From contig SLKW01000482.1 in NCBI GenBank assembly GCA_007134405.1, forward strand, positions 1 to 5,087: a DNA stretch of 5,087 bases, written 5' to 3'. Shown piece by piece: positions 1 to 5,087 of this stretch. Numbering within the stretch: position 1 is the first letter of the stretch; each line of letters begins with the position of its first letter. The stretch comes from Paracoccaceae bacterium (GTDB lineage Bacteria; Pseudomonadota; Alphaproteobacteria; Rhodobacterales; Rhodobacteraceae). The notes under the pieces were generated by a model. It had not been told where the DNA came from. It did no database searches and saw only the letters and a program-made list of their open reading frames with translations. Made by a program: the position numbers and the translations under genes.

Positions 1-2
1 CG

Positions 3-452
3 CGCGCCTATGTCCACGGCCCCTACGGCGCCTTCTCGATCGACCGCGACGAGGATGCCGAGGGGTTCGTGATGGTCGCCGGCGGCGTCGGCATCACGCC
101 GATCAAATCGAACCTGAACGCCATGCAGGCGCGCGGCGACCGCCGTCCGGTCATCCTGTTCTATTCGAATTCCGACTGGGACAGCGTCACCTTCCGCGAC
201 GAGCTTGACCAGATGCAGGACGACCTCAACTTGACACTGGTTCACGTCCTCGAAGACCCACCCGACGACTGGAGCGGTGAAAGCGGATATCTGGATGGCG
301 ATATCCTCGCGCGTCACCTGCCGGACGAAAGCCGCCATTGGCCCCACATGCTGTGCGGCCCCACGCCGATGCTGGACTCCGTGCGCGAGGCGTTGAGCGA
401 CCGCGGGGTACCCCTGCACCTCATCTCCTCGGAAATCTTCGAGATGGTGTAA
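3..452 (+). CDS. C-terminal half of an FAD/NAD(P)H-dependent oxidoreductase (ferredoxin-reductase superfamily), partial at left edge
   Basis: The 149 visible residues hold the end of the FAD-binding domain and the whole NAD(P)-binding domain of a ferredoxin-NADP-reductase-type flavoprotein. Near the start is HGPYGAF (visible residues 5-11), the end of the FAD domain. It is followed by the dinucleotide-binding loop AGGVGITP (26-33), a strand with LFYSNSDWDSVTFRDEL, and the C-terminal LCGPTPMLDSV motif that contacts nicotinamide in this fold. The protein ends EIFEMV, typical of the family's C terminus. Such domains pass electrons from NAD(P)H through FAD to a haem, an iron-sulphur centre or ferric iron. 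The wording around the loop and the SGESGYLDGDILARHLP segment recalls reductases with an N-terminal ferric-reductase-like membrane domain, but that part lies outside the window, so the acceptor is unknown. A 26-codon frame begins 3 nt after the stop. Family assignment is firm; the precise role is not. Confidence 0.88.
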   Translation, partial: RAYVHGPYGAFSIDRDEDAEGFVMVAGGVGITPIKSNLNAMQARGDRRPVILFYSNSDWDSVTFRDELDQMQDDLNLTLVHVLEDPPDDWSGESGYLDGDILARHLPDESRHWPHMLCGPTPMLDSVREALSDRGVPLHLISSEIFEMV

Positions 453-455
453 CGC

Positions 456-536
456 ATGCGAAAGCTACAAGCCCAAATCCTCGCCGCGGCGCTTATACTG
501 CTTGCAGTCCTGCTCGCCGCAGGCCTGGCACTCTAA
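456..536 (+). CDS. Candidate 26-residue single-helix membrane peptide
   Basis: This short frame starts with ATG 3 nt after the reductase stop and ends with TAA. The product begins with a basic head (MRKLQAQ) and continues as an uninterrupted hydrophobic stretch of Ala, Leu, Ile, Val and Gly from about residue 8 to the end, long enough to span a membrane once. The N-terminal charge predicts an N-in orientation. There is no strong Shine-Dalgarno sequence; GGTG at 446-449 inside the reductase's last codons is the best candidate, so translation would probably depend on coupling with the reductase. I recognise no family. It could be a small accessory subunit of the membrane-bound reductase, or a chance frame in GC-rich DNA. 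In favour are the tight spacing, the positive-then-hydrophobic pattern, and the stop lying just before the intergenic hairpin. Nothing here proves expression. Confidence 0.4.
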   Translation: MRKLQAQILAAALILLAVLLAAGLAL

Positions 537-553
537 CCTCGAAGCCACCCCCG

Positions 554-567
554 GCCCGTGCGCGGGC
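554..567. terminator. Short GC-rich stem-loop between convergent genes, possible weak bidirectional terminator
   Basis: GCCCG (554-558) and CGGGC (563-567) form a perfect 5-bp stem around the four-base loop TGCG. It lies in the 33-nt gap between the small frame ending at 536 and the acyltransferase stop codon at 570-572, where transcripts from both strands would need to end. Neither strand has a T-run after the stem, so this is not a canonical intrinsic terminator; it may be a 3'-end stabiliser or a chance pairing in GC-rich sequence. Confidence 0.25.
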
Positions 568-569
568 GC

Positions 570-1976
570 TCACTTGCCGGATCCCCCGCCAAGCGCGCCA
601 AGCGCCCGGAACCCGCCCAGAAGCAGGCCCAGGAAGACCAGCGCCAACGCGGTGGGCAATTCGGCCGTCCCGATCCACAACAGCCCCGAGATGCCGGCGG
701 CGGTCAGCGCGATACCGGCCAGGGTCGCGGGCCAGCGCCCGCCCTCCGGCACGGCGTCACCGGCCTTGTCCTCGAACCGCCCCACAACTGCCACGAACCC
801 CGCCAGCACAACGGCGAAAGCCAGAACCCAGAGCGGCTGCTGCGCCCACCACCGGGCGTCGATGGTTTGCGTCAGCGGCAGCCAGTTCAGTTGCACCGCA
901 AGGTTGGTGACCACCACCATCGCGACCTGATGCCACAGGAACAGCGTCAGCATCCGCGCCCCGACCAGCGCCACGGGCGTCCAGAACCACGGACGGTCAA
1001 GCGCCCGACGCATTGGCCCCCGCGCCAGAAGCGCGACGCCGGTCTGAACCAGCGCCAGGGCGAAAAGCGCGATGGTGGGCGGGGCCGCATTGTTGGGCTC
1101 GGCCGTGCCTTCGACCGGCACCATGGTCAGAGGCCAGCCCGCCGCCCCGATCAATACCATCAGCGCCCCCGCCCCGGCTGCTGTCACCGCAAGCTTGCCG
1201 GCGAGGCGGTTCGGCAGCCCGTCATCGGCCCAAAGATGCCCCAACTGATGGATCGACACCCAGATCAGCAGGAAGTTGGGAAAGCCCACCATCGGCTGCG
1301 TACCCACCACTGGCCCCAAATCAGCAAACCGCAAGAGGTCGAGCACCGCTGCCACGGCCACCGCCGCGATGATCGCGGGCAGGCTCCAGCCGCGCTCGTG
1401 CAGCGCCAGCGTGATCGGCGTGAGCGCGGTGACGACCAGATAGGCTGCGATGAACCACAGCGGAATGAGCGCGACATCCGGATCGATCAGCAATGCCTCG
1501 GGAACGGCCAGATCGGCGAGGATCCAGGCCGGCACCAGCACCACCAGCAGCGCCGTCGTCGGCCGCAGCAACCGCTCGGCCCGGCGCCGGATCCAGTCGA
1601 CCGGTGCCTGCCCTTCATCCCGCGCCCGCCGCCAGCTTCCGGCATTGAGCGCGCCGCCGACCAGGAAGATCAATGGCATCACCTGCCACACCAGCGTGGC
1701 CCACTGCCAGGCGGGCTGGACCTCGAGCAGGTATTGCGCCTCGGCCGCGCCATCAGGGGCGACGACCACCCGCACGACCCAATGGCCTAGTATGACCATC
1801 AGGATCGCCGCCACGCGCAGGAAATCGAGATAGCGGTCGCGATCCGAGGGCGTCGCCGCCTCCACCCGCTCGACAAGACCCTTGGCCGCGCCGTCGTCGC
1901 GCGGCCCTTCATCGGTATGGCGCTGCGTCACCGAACGCCCCCAACCCAGCCCCGGCCGGTTCGCGACACCATCCAT
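570..1976 (-). CDS. Integral-membrane acyltransferase, Acyltransferase_3 family
   Basis: A 468-residue polytopic membrane protein. Acyltransferase_3 enzymes move acyl groups, often acetyl or succinyl, onto sugars or lipids of the cell envelope. Evidence is DRYLDFLRVAAILMVILGHW (about 46-66), the family's first-helix signature with the conserved histidine (H65). It is followed by PLIFLVGGALNAGSW (101-115), the arginine-rich RRAERLLRP (131-139), LWFIAAYLV (173-181) and a late helix with LFLWHQ (H349). About 10-12 hydrophobic segments run from residue 51 to 462, including two or three after the H349 helix, more than the ten of the family core. The FLVGG-x-x-NA-x-SW variant of the second-helix motif is one I associate more with actinobacterial members. 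The start is uncertain: the first ~45 residues are polar and poorly conserved-looking, and an in-frame TAG lies 24 nt above the first ATG. GTG codons at 1931 (453 aa, after a G-rich stretch) and 1865 (431 aa) are alternatives. The substrate cannot be inferred; no envelope-sugar genes are adjacent. Confidence 0.87.
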   Translation of the reverse strand: MDGVANRPGLGWGRSVTQRHTDEGPRDDGAAKGLVERVEAATPSDRDRYLDFLRVAAILMVILGHWVVRVVVAPDGAAEAQYLLEVQPAWQWATLVWQVMPLIFLVGGALNAGSWRRARDEGQAPVDWIRRRAERLLRPTTALLVVLVPAWILADLAVPEALLIDPDVALIPLWFIAAYLVVTALTPITLALHERGWSLPAIIAAVAVAAVLDLLRFADLGPVVGTQPMVGFPNFLLIWVSIHQLGHLWADDGLPNRLAGKLAVTAAGAGALMVLIGAAGWPLTMVPVEGTAEPNNAAPPTIALFALALVQTGVALLARGPMRRALDRPWFWTPVALVGARMLTLFLWHQVAMVVVTNLAVQLNWLPLTQTIDARWWAQQPLWVLAFAVVLAGFVAVVGRFEDKAGDAVPEGGRWPATLAGIALTAAGISGLLWIGTAELPTALALVFLGLLLGGFRALGALGGGSGK

Positions 1977-2029
1977 TCCGGACGGCTGATCTTGCCTCTA
2001 TGCGGTCTCGTCAGGTCGCGCGTTCGCAT
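1928..2029 (-). CDS. Possible 33-residue leader frame overlapping the acyltransferase start
   Basis: On the - strand an ATG at 2029-2027 follows AGAAGGGG (2040-2033), a purine-rich ribosome-binding-like sequence with a short 3-nt spacer. The frame runs 33 codons, giving an arginine-rich peptide (8 Arg) with no recognisable domain. It ends with TGA at 1930-1928, which overlaps the GTG at 1931-1929 that is an in-frame alternative start for the acyltransferase, giving a GTGA junction of the sort seen in translationally coupled genes. Open frames of this length are common by chance at this GC content, so this is a low-confidence call whose main value is its bearing on the acyltransferase start. 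Confidence 0.18.
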   Translation of the reverse strand: MRTRDLTRPHRGKISRPEWMVSRTGRGWVGGVR

Positions 2030-2187
2030 CAGCCCCTTCTGCCATACAATCCAAGCCCGTAAAACCTATGGCCGACCGCGCGCCCTCAGGCAGCCAGCGC
2101 AGTGCACGGATCCGCGACGAATTGTCCGCCACACAGACGGCCCCGCATCGCCGGCCGCATCGCTGAGACATGGCCGACAGGAAGGAA

Positions 2188-2216
2188 TTGCGTTAGGCAG
2201 GGCAAGGCGGTTTATC
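2188..2216 (+). promoter_or_regulatory. Weak sigma70-like promoter candidate for dctPQM
   Basis: TTGCGT (2188-2193) and TTTATC (2211-2216) are separated by 17 nt, the ideal spacing, and sit 44 nt ahead of the dctP start codon. Each hexamer matches the consensus at only three of six positions, though the -35 keeps the TTG core important in alphaproteobacteria. It is the best pair I could find by eye upstream of the operon, but such matches occur by chance. Confidence 0.2.
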
Positions 2217-2220
2217 GACG

Positions 2221-2235
2221 GCGCGGATTCCGCGC
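2221..2235 (+). promoter_or_regulatory. GC-rich dyad in the dctP leader
   Basis: GCGCGG (2221-2226) and CCGCGC (2230-2235) form a perfect 6-bp inverted repeat around ATT. It begins 4 nt after the candidate -10 hexamer and ends 13 nt before the dctP ribosome binding site (GGAGGA, 2249-2254). It could be an operator half-site pair at the transcription start or an RNA hairpin at the 5' end of the mRNA. No T-run follows, so it is not a terminator. No regulator in the window is available to match to it. Confidence 0.3.
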
Positions 2236-2259
2236 GGCGTTTCCAGACGGAGGAACGAA

Positions 2260-3237
2260 ATGAACTGGACGATCATTGTGACCCTCGCGACGGGACTGGC
2301 TTTCGCCCTGCCCGCAGCGGCGCAGGAGCGCGCGTTCCGCCTCGGCCTCATCACGCCCCCGGTACATGTCTGGAATCAGGAGGTCGCGGCACTCGACGAA
2401 ACCCTGCAGGAGCGCTCGGACGGCCGCTTCTCGATCACCGCCTACCCCTCGGGACAGTTGGGCAACGAGGCGACGATGCTGCAGCAGATGCAGACGGGCG
2501 CGCTGGACATGGCCTGGCTGACGACCGCCGAGCTGACCTTTCGCGTCCCCGACATGGCGGCGCTGCACGCGCCCTTCCTCGTCGACAATATCGAGGACGC
2601 CGCCCGCGTCCTGCGCTCGGACGAGGCGCGCGAGATCCTCGACCTGCTGCCGCGCGCGACCGGCACGGTGGGGCTCTGCTACGCGATGACCGGGATGCGC
2701 CAGCTGATGACGCGCCAGCCCATCGCGGCGGCGACCGACCTCAACGGCCTGCGCTTCCGCATCACCCCCGCCCCGCCGATCAGCCGCTTCTTCGAGATGT
2801 TCGGCGCCGCCCCCGCGCCGATGGCGCTGCCGGCGATCTACGATGCGCTCGCGAATGCGCAGATCGACGGGCTCGACATGGATTTCGAATCGATCATCAA
2901 CTTCCGCTACTACGAACACGCCCCCCACCTGCTCGAGACGAACCACCACATGTTCGGCATGGTCGCGCTGGTCTCGGCCCGCGCCTGGGCACAACTGAGC
3001 GCGGAGGATCGCGCCCTGATCGCCGAGGCGATGCAGCTGCATTGCGACCGCACCATCGACCGCTTCGTGGCCGAGGAGGACGACAAGCTCGACCGCCTGC
3101 GCGAGGCCCCCGGCATCCGGATCACCGAGGATGTCGGCCCCGAATTCTTCGGCGACATCGTCGAACGCTGGGATGCCGAATGGGGCGAACGCACGCCCTA
3201 TGTGGCGCGCCTGCGCGCGCTCGTCGCCGGGTTCTGA
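2260..3237 (+). CDS. dctP: TRAP transporter periplasmic solute-binding protein, DctP family
   Basis: This 325-residue protein is the extracytoplasmic receptor of a TRAP importer: it binds a solute in the periplasm and delivers it to the DctQM membrane complex. Residues 1-21 form a Sec signal peptide ending ALPAAA, cleaved before QERAF. Family hallmarks are SGQLGNEATMLQQMQTGALDMA (64-85), matching the usual GxLG-E-x-x-M-x-x-Q-x-G-x-x-D-M/A pattern. LNGLRFRI (161-168) carries the arginine (R167) at the position that normally salt-bridges the ligand carboxylate. FGAAPAPMALPAIYDALANAQIDGLD (181-206) aligns with the family's G-A-x-P-x-P-M block. The following loop reads DMDFESI where many DctP proteins have QENP, so the ligand may not be a simple C4-dicarboxylate. 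Length is normal. The start is supported by GGAGGA 5 nt upstream and by the signal peptide. The gene heads a dctPQM operon. An organic acid is likely, but the substrate is unproven. Confidence 0.95.
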   Translation: MNWTIIVTLATGLAFALPAAAQERAFRLGLITPPVHVWNQEVAALDETLQERSDGRFSITAYPSGQLGNEATMLQQMQTGALDMAWLTTAELTFRVPDMAALHAPFLVDNIEDAARVLRSDEAREILDLLPRATGTVGLCYAMTGMRQLMTRQPIAAATDLNGLRFRITPAPPISRFFEMFGAAPAPMALPAIYDALANAQIDGLDMDFESIINFRYYEHAPHLLETNHHMFGMVALVSARAWAQLSAEDRALIAEAMQLHCDRTIDRFVAEEDDKLDRLREAPGIRITEDVGPEFFGDIVERWDAEWGERTPYVARLRALVAGF

Positions 3238-3244
3238 GCGCCCC

Positions 3245-3261
3245 CCTCCCGGTCCCGGAGG
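3245..3261 (+). promoter_or_regulatory. Hairpin able to cover the dctQ ribosome binding site
   Basis: In the 29-nt dctP-dctQ gap, CCTCC (3245-3249) is complementary to GGAGG (3257-3261), leaving a 7-nt loop (CGGTCCC). GGAGG is the Shine-Dalgarno core of dctQ, 5 nt from its ATG at 3267. If folded, the stem would hide the site and lower dctQ and dctM translation relative to dctP, which would suit the excess of binding protein over membrane subunits usual in such transporters. The stem also lies just after the dctP stop, where it could protect the dctP message. This is inferred from base pairing alone. Confidence 0.35.
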
Positions 3262-3266
3262 TCTGA

Positions 3267-3848
3267 ATGCGTCTGGTCCGCCTGCTGCGCCGCCTGTCGG
3301 ATGCGCTGGCCCGCCTCGAGCGGCTGGCGCTGATGGCGCTCATCGCGGGCATCGCCGGGCTTGTCCTGGTGAACGTGACCTTCCGGCTTTACCGCGTGAC
3401 GCTCGCCTGGGCGGACGAACTGGCGATCCTGTCGATGACGCTCGCCGCCTTCATCGGTGCCTCGCTCATGCTGCGCGCCCGCTCCGCCCCGGCGGTGCTG
3501 CTTCTGCACGAAGTCGCGCCCCCCGGCCTTCTGCGCGCGCTGCGGGTCCTCGTCTCGGCGCTGGCGGCGGGGTTCGGGGGGCTGATGATCTGGATGTGCT
3601 GGCGCTGGTTCGACCTGCCCGGCCTGATCGGAGCCGGCTTCGACGTGGGCGCCTTCGAGATGGCGACCTTCAACTTCATCTATTCCGAGGTGACGCCCGT
3701 CATGGGGATCGCCGCGCACTGGTTCTACCTGGTCATGCCCTGGTTCGCCCTCACCCTCACCGTGCATGCGCTCACCAACCTGGCCGAGGACCTGGGCCTG
3801 ATCGCGCCCCCCGCCCCGCCGACCGACATCACCGTCGGCGAGGGATAG
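3267..3848 (+). CDS. dctQ: TRAP transporter small membrane subunit, DctQ family
   Basis: This 193-residue membrane protein is the small subunit that pairs with DctM in the inner membrane to form the TRAP translocator and dock the binding protein. Four hydrophobic segments are visible at about residues 20-40, 49-69, 90-112 and 146-172, the expected DctQ topology. The AWADELA motif (47-53) at the head of the second helix matches the family's W-x-(D/E)-E signature. The N terminus is arginine-rich (RLVRLLRRL), consistent with a cytoplasmic start. A polar, proline-rich tail follows the last helix. Translation starts at the ATG 4 nt after GGAGGT (3257-3262). The gene follows dctP by 29 nt and precedes dctM by 4 nt. 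Sequence is poorly conserved in this family, so the call rests on topology, the motif and operon position, which agree. Confidence 0.93.
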   Translation: MRLVRLLRRLSDALARLERLALMALIAGIAGLVLVNVTFRLYRVTLAWADELAILSMTLAAFIGASLMLRARSAPAVLLLHEVAPPGLLRALRVLVSALAAGFGGLMIWMCWRWFDLPGLIGAGFDVGAFEMATFNFIYSEVTPVMGIAAHWFYLVMPWFALTLTVHALTNLAEDLGLIAPPAPPTDITVGEG

Positions 3849-3852
3849 GGCC

Positions 3853-5087
3853 ATGACCGCGGCGGCCTTCCTCTTTTTCCTCGTTGTCGGCCTGCCCATC
3901 GGGCTCGTGCTGTGCCTCGCCGCGCTGGTCTACATCTGGCGGTCGGGCAACCTGCTCCTGATCGACAGCTTCCCCCTGAAGCTTTTCACCTCGCTCGACA
4001 ATTTCGGGCTTCTGGCGATCCCGCTCTTCATCCTGATCGGCGAGCTGATGAATGGCGCCGGCATCACCACCCGGCTGGTGCGGCTGGCAGCGGCCTTTGT
4101 CGGCGCGCTCAAGGGGGGGCTTGCCTATATCAACCTTCTCGCCAACATGATGGTCGCCTCCATCCTCGGCTCGGCGACGGCGCAGATCGCGATGATGAGC
4201 CAGGTCATGGTGCCCGAGATGCAGCGCGCGGGCTACGAGCGCGCCTTCGCCGCCGGGCTCACCGCCTATGGCGGGCTCCTGGGGCCGATCATCCCGCCCT
4301 CGATCGTCTTCGTCGTCTACGCGGTGCTGGCGCAGGTCGCGGTGCGCGACATGCTGATCGCGGGCATCCTGCCGGGGCTGCTGCTGACCGGGCTCTTCCT
4401 GCTGACCGTCGCGGCGCTCGGCTGGCGGCACGCCTATCCGGCGGGCGAAAGGCTTGACTGGCCCGCCCGGCTACGCGCGGCGCGCGCGGCGCTGCCGATG
4501 CTGGCGATCCCGCTGGTCATCATCGGCACGATCCTCGGCGGCTACGGCTCGCCGACCGAATCCGCGGCGATCGGCGCGGTGGTCGCGGCACTGATCGGCT
4601 TTTTCCACACCCGCACGCTGAGATTGCGGGACCTGCCCACGATCCTGCTGCGGACCGGGCTCAACACCGCGCTGGTCCTCTTCCTCGTCGCCGCGGCCGG
4701 GGTCTTCTCCTGGGTGCTGATCTTCGGCCAGGTGCCCCAGATGGCCGCCGCCTGGATCCAGTCGGTGGCGACCACGCCGGTCGCCTTCATGCTGCTGGTG
4801 CTGGTGCTGCTCCTGATCGTCGGCACGGTGATCGACGGCATCCCCGGCCTGATCATGGTCGTCCCCATCCTTCTGCCCATCGCGACCGAGGTCTACGGCA
4901 TTCACCCCCTTCATTTCGGCATCGTCGTCTCGATCAACCTGATCCTCGGCCTCCTGTCGCCGCCGGTCGGCATCGGGCTCTATGTCGCCGCCTCGGTCAG
5001 CGATGTCAGCGCCGCGCGCGTCTTCTGGGTCACGATGCCCTTCTTCGCCGTCGCCTGCATCGCGCTCGTGGTGCTCGCGCTGGTGCC
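3853..5087 (+). CDS. dctM: TRAP transporter large permease, DctM family, partial at right edge
   Basis: The reading frame opens with ATG at 3853 and stays open to the window end, giving 411 residues of a family usually about 425 long, so only a short C-terminal piece is missing. DctM is the ion-coupled translocating subunit, a many-helix inner-membrane protein of the ion-transporter superfamily. Strong family motifs are present in order: IPLFILIGELMNGAGIT (56-72), NLLANMMVASILGSATAQIAM (95-115), GPIIPPS (144-150), DMLIAGILPG (166-175), GSPTESAAIG (232-241), and near the end INLILGLLSPPVGIGLY (361-377). The duplicated hairpin motifs GPIIPPS and SPPVG belong to the regions that form the ion and substrate site in characterised TRAP permeases. 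The ribosome binding site GAGGG (3840-3844) lies inside the end of dctQ, whose stop is 4 nt upstream, so translation is probably coupled. No frameshift is seen. A run of seven G (4113-4119) codes for Lys-Gly-Gly. Confidence 0.96.
   Translation, partial: MTAAAFLFFLVVGLPIGLVLCLAALVYIWRSGNLLLIDSFPLKLFTSLDNFGLLAIPLFILIGELMNGAGITTRLVRLAAAFVGALKGGLAYINLLANMMVASILGSATAQIAMMSQVMVPEMQRAGYERAFAAGLTAYGGLLGPIIPPSIVFVVYAVLAQVAVRDMLIAGILPGLLLTGLFLLTVAALGWRHAYPAGERLDWPARLRAARAALPMLAIPLVIIGTILGGYGSPTESAAIGAVVAALIGFFHTRTLRLRDLPTILLRTGLNTALVLFLVAAAGVFSWVLIFGQVPQMAAAWIQSVATTPVAFMLLVLVLLLIVGTVIDGIPGLIMVVPILLPIATEVYGIHPLHFGIVVSINLILGLLSPPVGIGLYVAASVSDVSAARVFWVTMPFFAVACIALVVLALV

Larger units (their letters stand above)
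1977..2259. other. Divergent intergenic region between acyltransferase and TRAP operon
   Basis: These 283 bp separate the longest acyltransferase reading (start at 1976, - strand) from dctP (start at 2260, + strand), so promoters for both directions should lie here. The segment around 2041-2070 is the most AT-rich part and contains TACAAT at 2045-2050, a good -10-like hexamer but without a convincing -35 partner. A weak -35/-10 pair for dctP lies at 2188-2216 and a dyad at 2221-2235. Short direct repeats are present: ATGGCCGAC at 2068-2076 and 2170-2178, and GCATCGC at 2145-2151 and 2157-2163. I found no convincing full-length gene or structured RNA. Confidence 0.6.

Noticed and set aside
558..1790. 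Long + strand open frame of 410 codons opposite the acyltransferase.
   Set aside because: Its product is low-complexity and rich in Arg, Pro, Gln and His with no domain, as expected for the antisense of a GC-rich gene; the - strand frame has clear family motifs.
2068..2196. Two short + strand frames that both begin ATGGCCGAC (2068-2166, 32 codons; 2170-2196, 8 codons), the first reading slightly like the start of a helix-turn-helix regulator (RIRDEL).
   Set aside because: Neither has a Shine-Dalgarno sequence, the resemblance covers only a few residues, and no continuation of a regulator appears in any frame. A 9-bp repeat is weak evidence of duplication.
2171..2208. Possible sigma54 promoter (TGGC...TTGC, and GG...GC at 2196-2208) upstream of dctP.
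   Set aside because: The GG and GC elements are 16 nt apart in the first case and 9 nt in the second, whereas sigma54 promoters need 10.
1917..3266. Long + strand open frame of 449 codons covering the intergenic region and dctP.
   Set aside because: It is an Arg- and Pro-rich shadow of dctP in another frame; the dctP frame has a signal peptide, ribosome binding site and family motifs.
3198..3899. Long - strand open frames opposite dctQ and dctM.
   Set aside because: They encode charged, repetitive-looking residues with no domain and lie opposite genes with clear TRAP motifs; they are composition artefacts.
4113..4119. Run of seven G in dctM as a possible phase-variable tract.
   Set aside because: The tract is short, codes for ordinary Lys-Gly-Gly in a conserved position, and G-runs of this size are expected at this GC content.

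Overview
The window is a GC-rich, densely coded piece of what looks like an alphaproteobacterial chromosome, probably Rhodobacterales-like. That placement is an inference from base composition, strong G/C preference at third codon positions, and a tripartite TRAP transporter operon of the kind common in that group. No rRNA, tRNA, CRISPR array, insertion sequence or origin is visible.

Layout, left to right. (1) Positions 3-452, + strand: the C-terminal half of an FAD/NAD(P)H-dependent oxidoreductase of the ferredoxin-reductase superfamily, cut by the left edge. Three bases after its stop is a 26-codon reading frame (456-536) for a one-helix hydrophobic peptide, a candidate small membrane protein. 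(2) Positions 570-1976, - strand, convergent with the reductase: an integral-membrane acyltransferase of the Acyltransferase_3 family. A short stem-loop (554-567) lies between the convergent genes. (3) Positions 1977-2259: a divergent intergenic region with a weak promoter-like pair, a GC-rich dyad in the leader, and on the - strand a 33-codon upstream frame whose TGA overlaps an alternative GTG start of the acyltransferase. (4) Positions 2260-5087, + strand: a TRAP transporter operon in the order dctP (periplasmic binding protein), dctQ (small four-helix membrane subunit), dctM (large permease, cut by the right edge). The gaps are 29 and 4 nt.

How they work together: DctP captures a solute, probably an organic acid, in the periplasm and hands it to the DctQ-DctM membrane complex, which imports it using an ion gradient. 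The substrate cannot be read from this sequence, and no regulator or catabolic gene is present to point to it. The acyltransferase and the reductase look functionally unrelated to the transporter.

I see no strong evidence for a wholly new system. The observations most worth a second look are the small membrane-peptide frame at 456-536, the unusual acyltransferase subtype with its ambiguous start and coupled upstream frame, and a hairpin that could mask the dctQ ribosome binding site.
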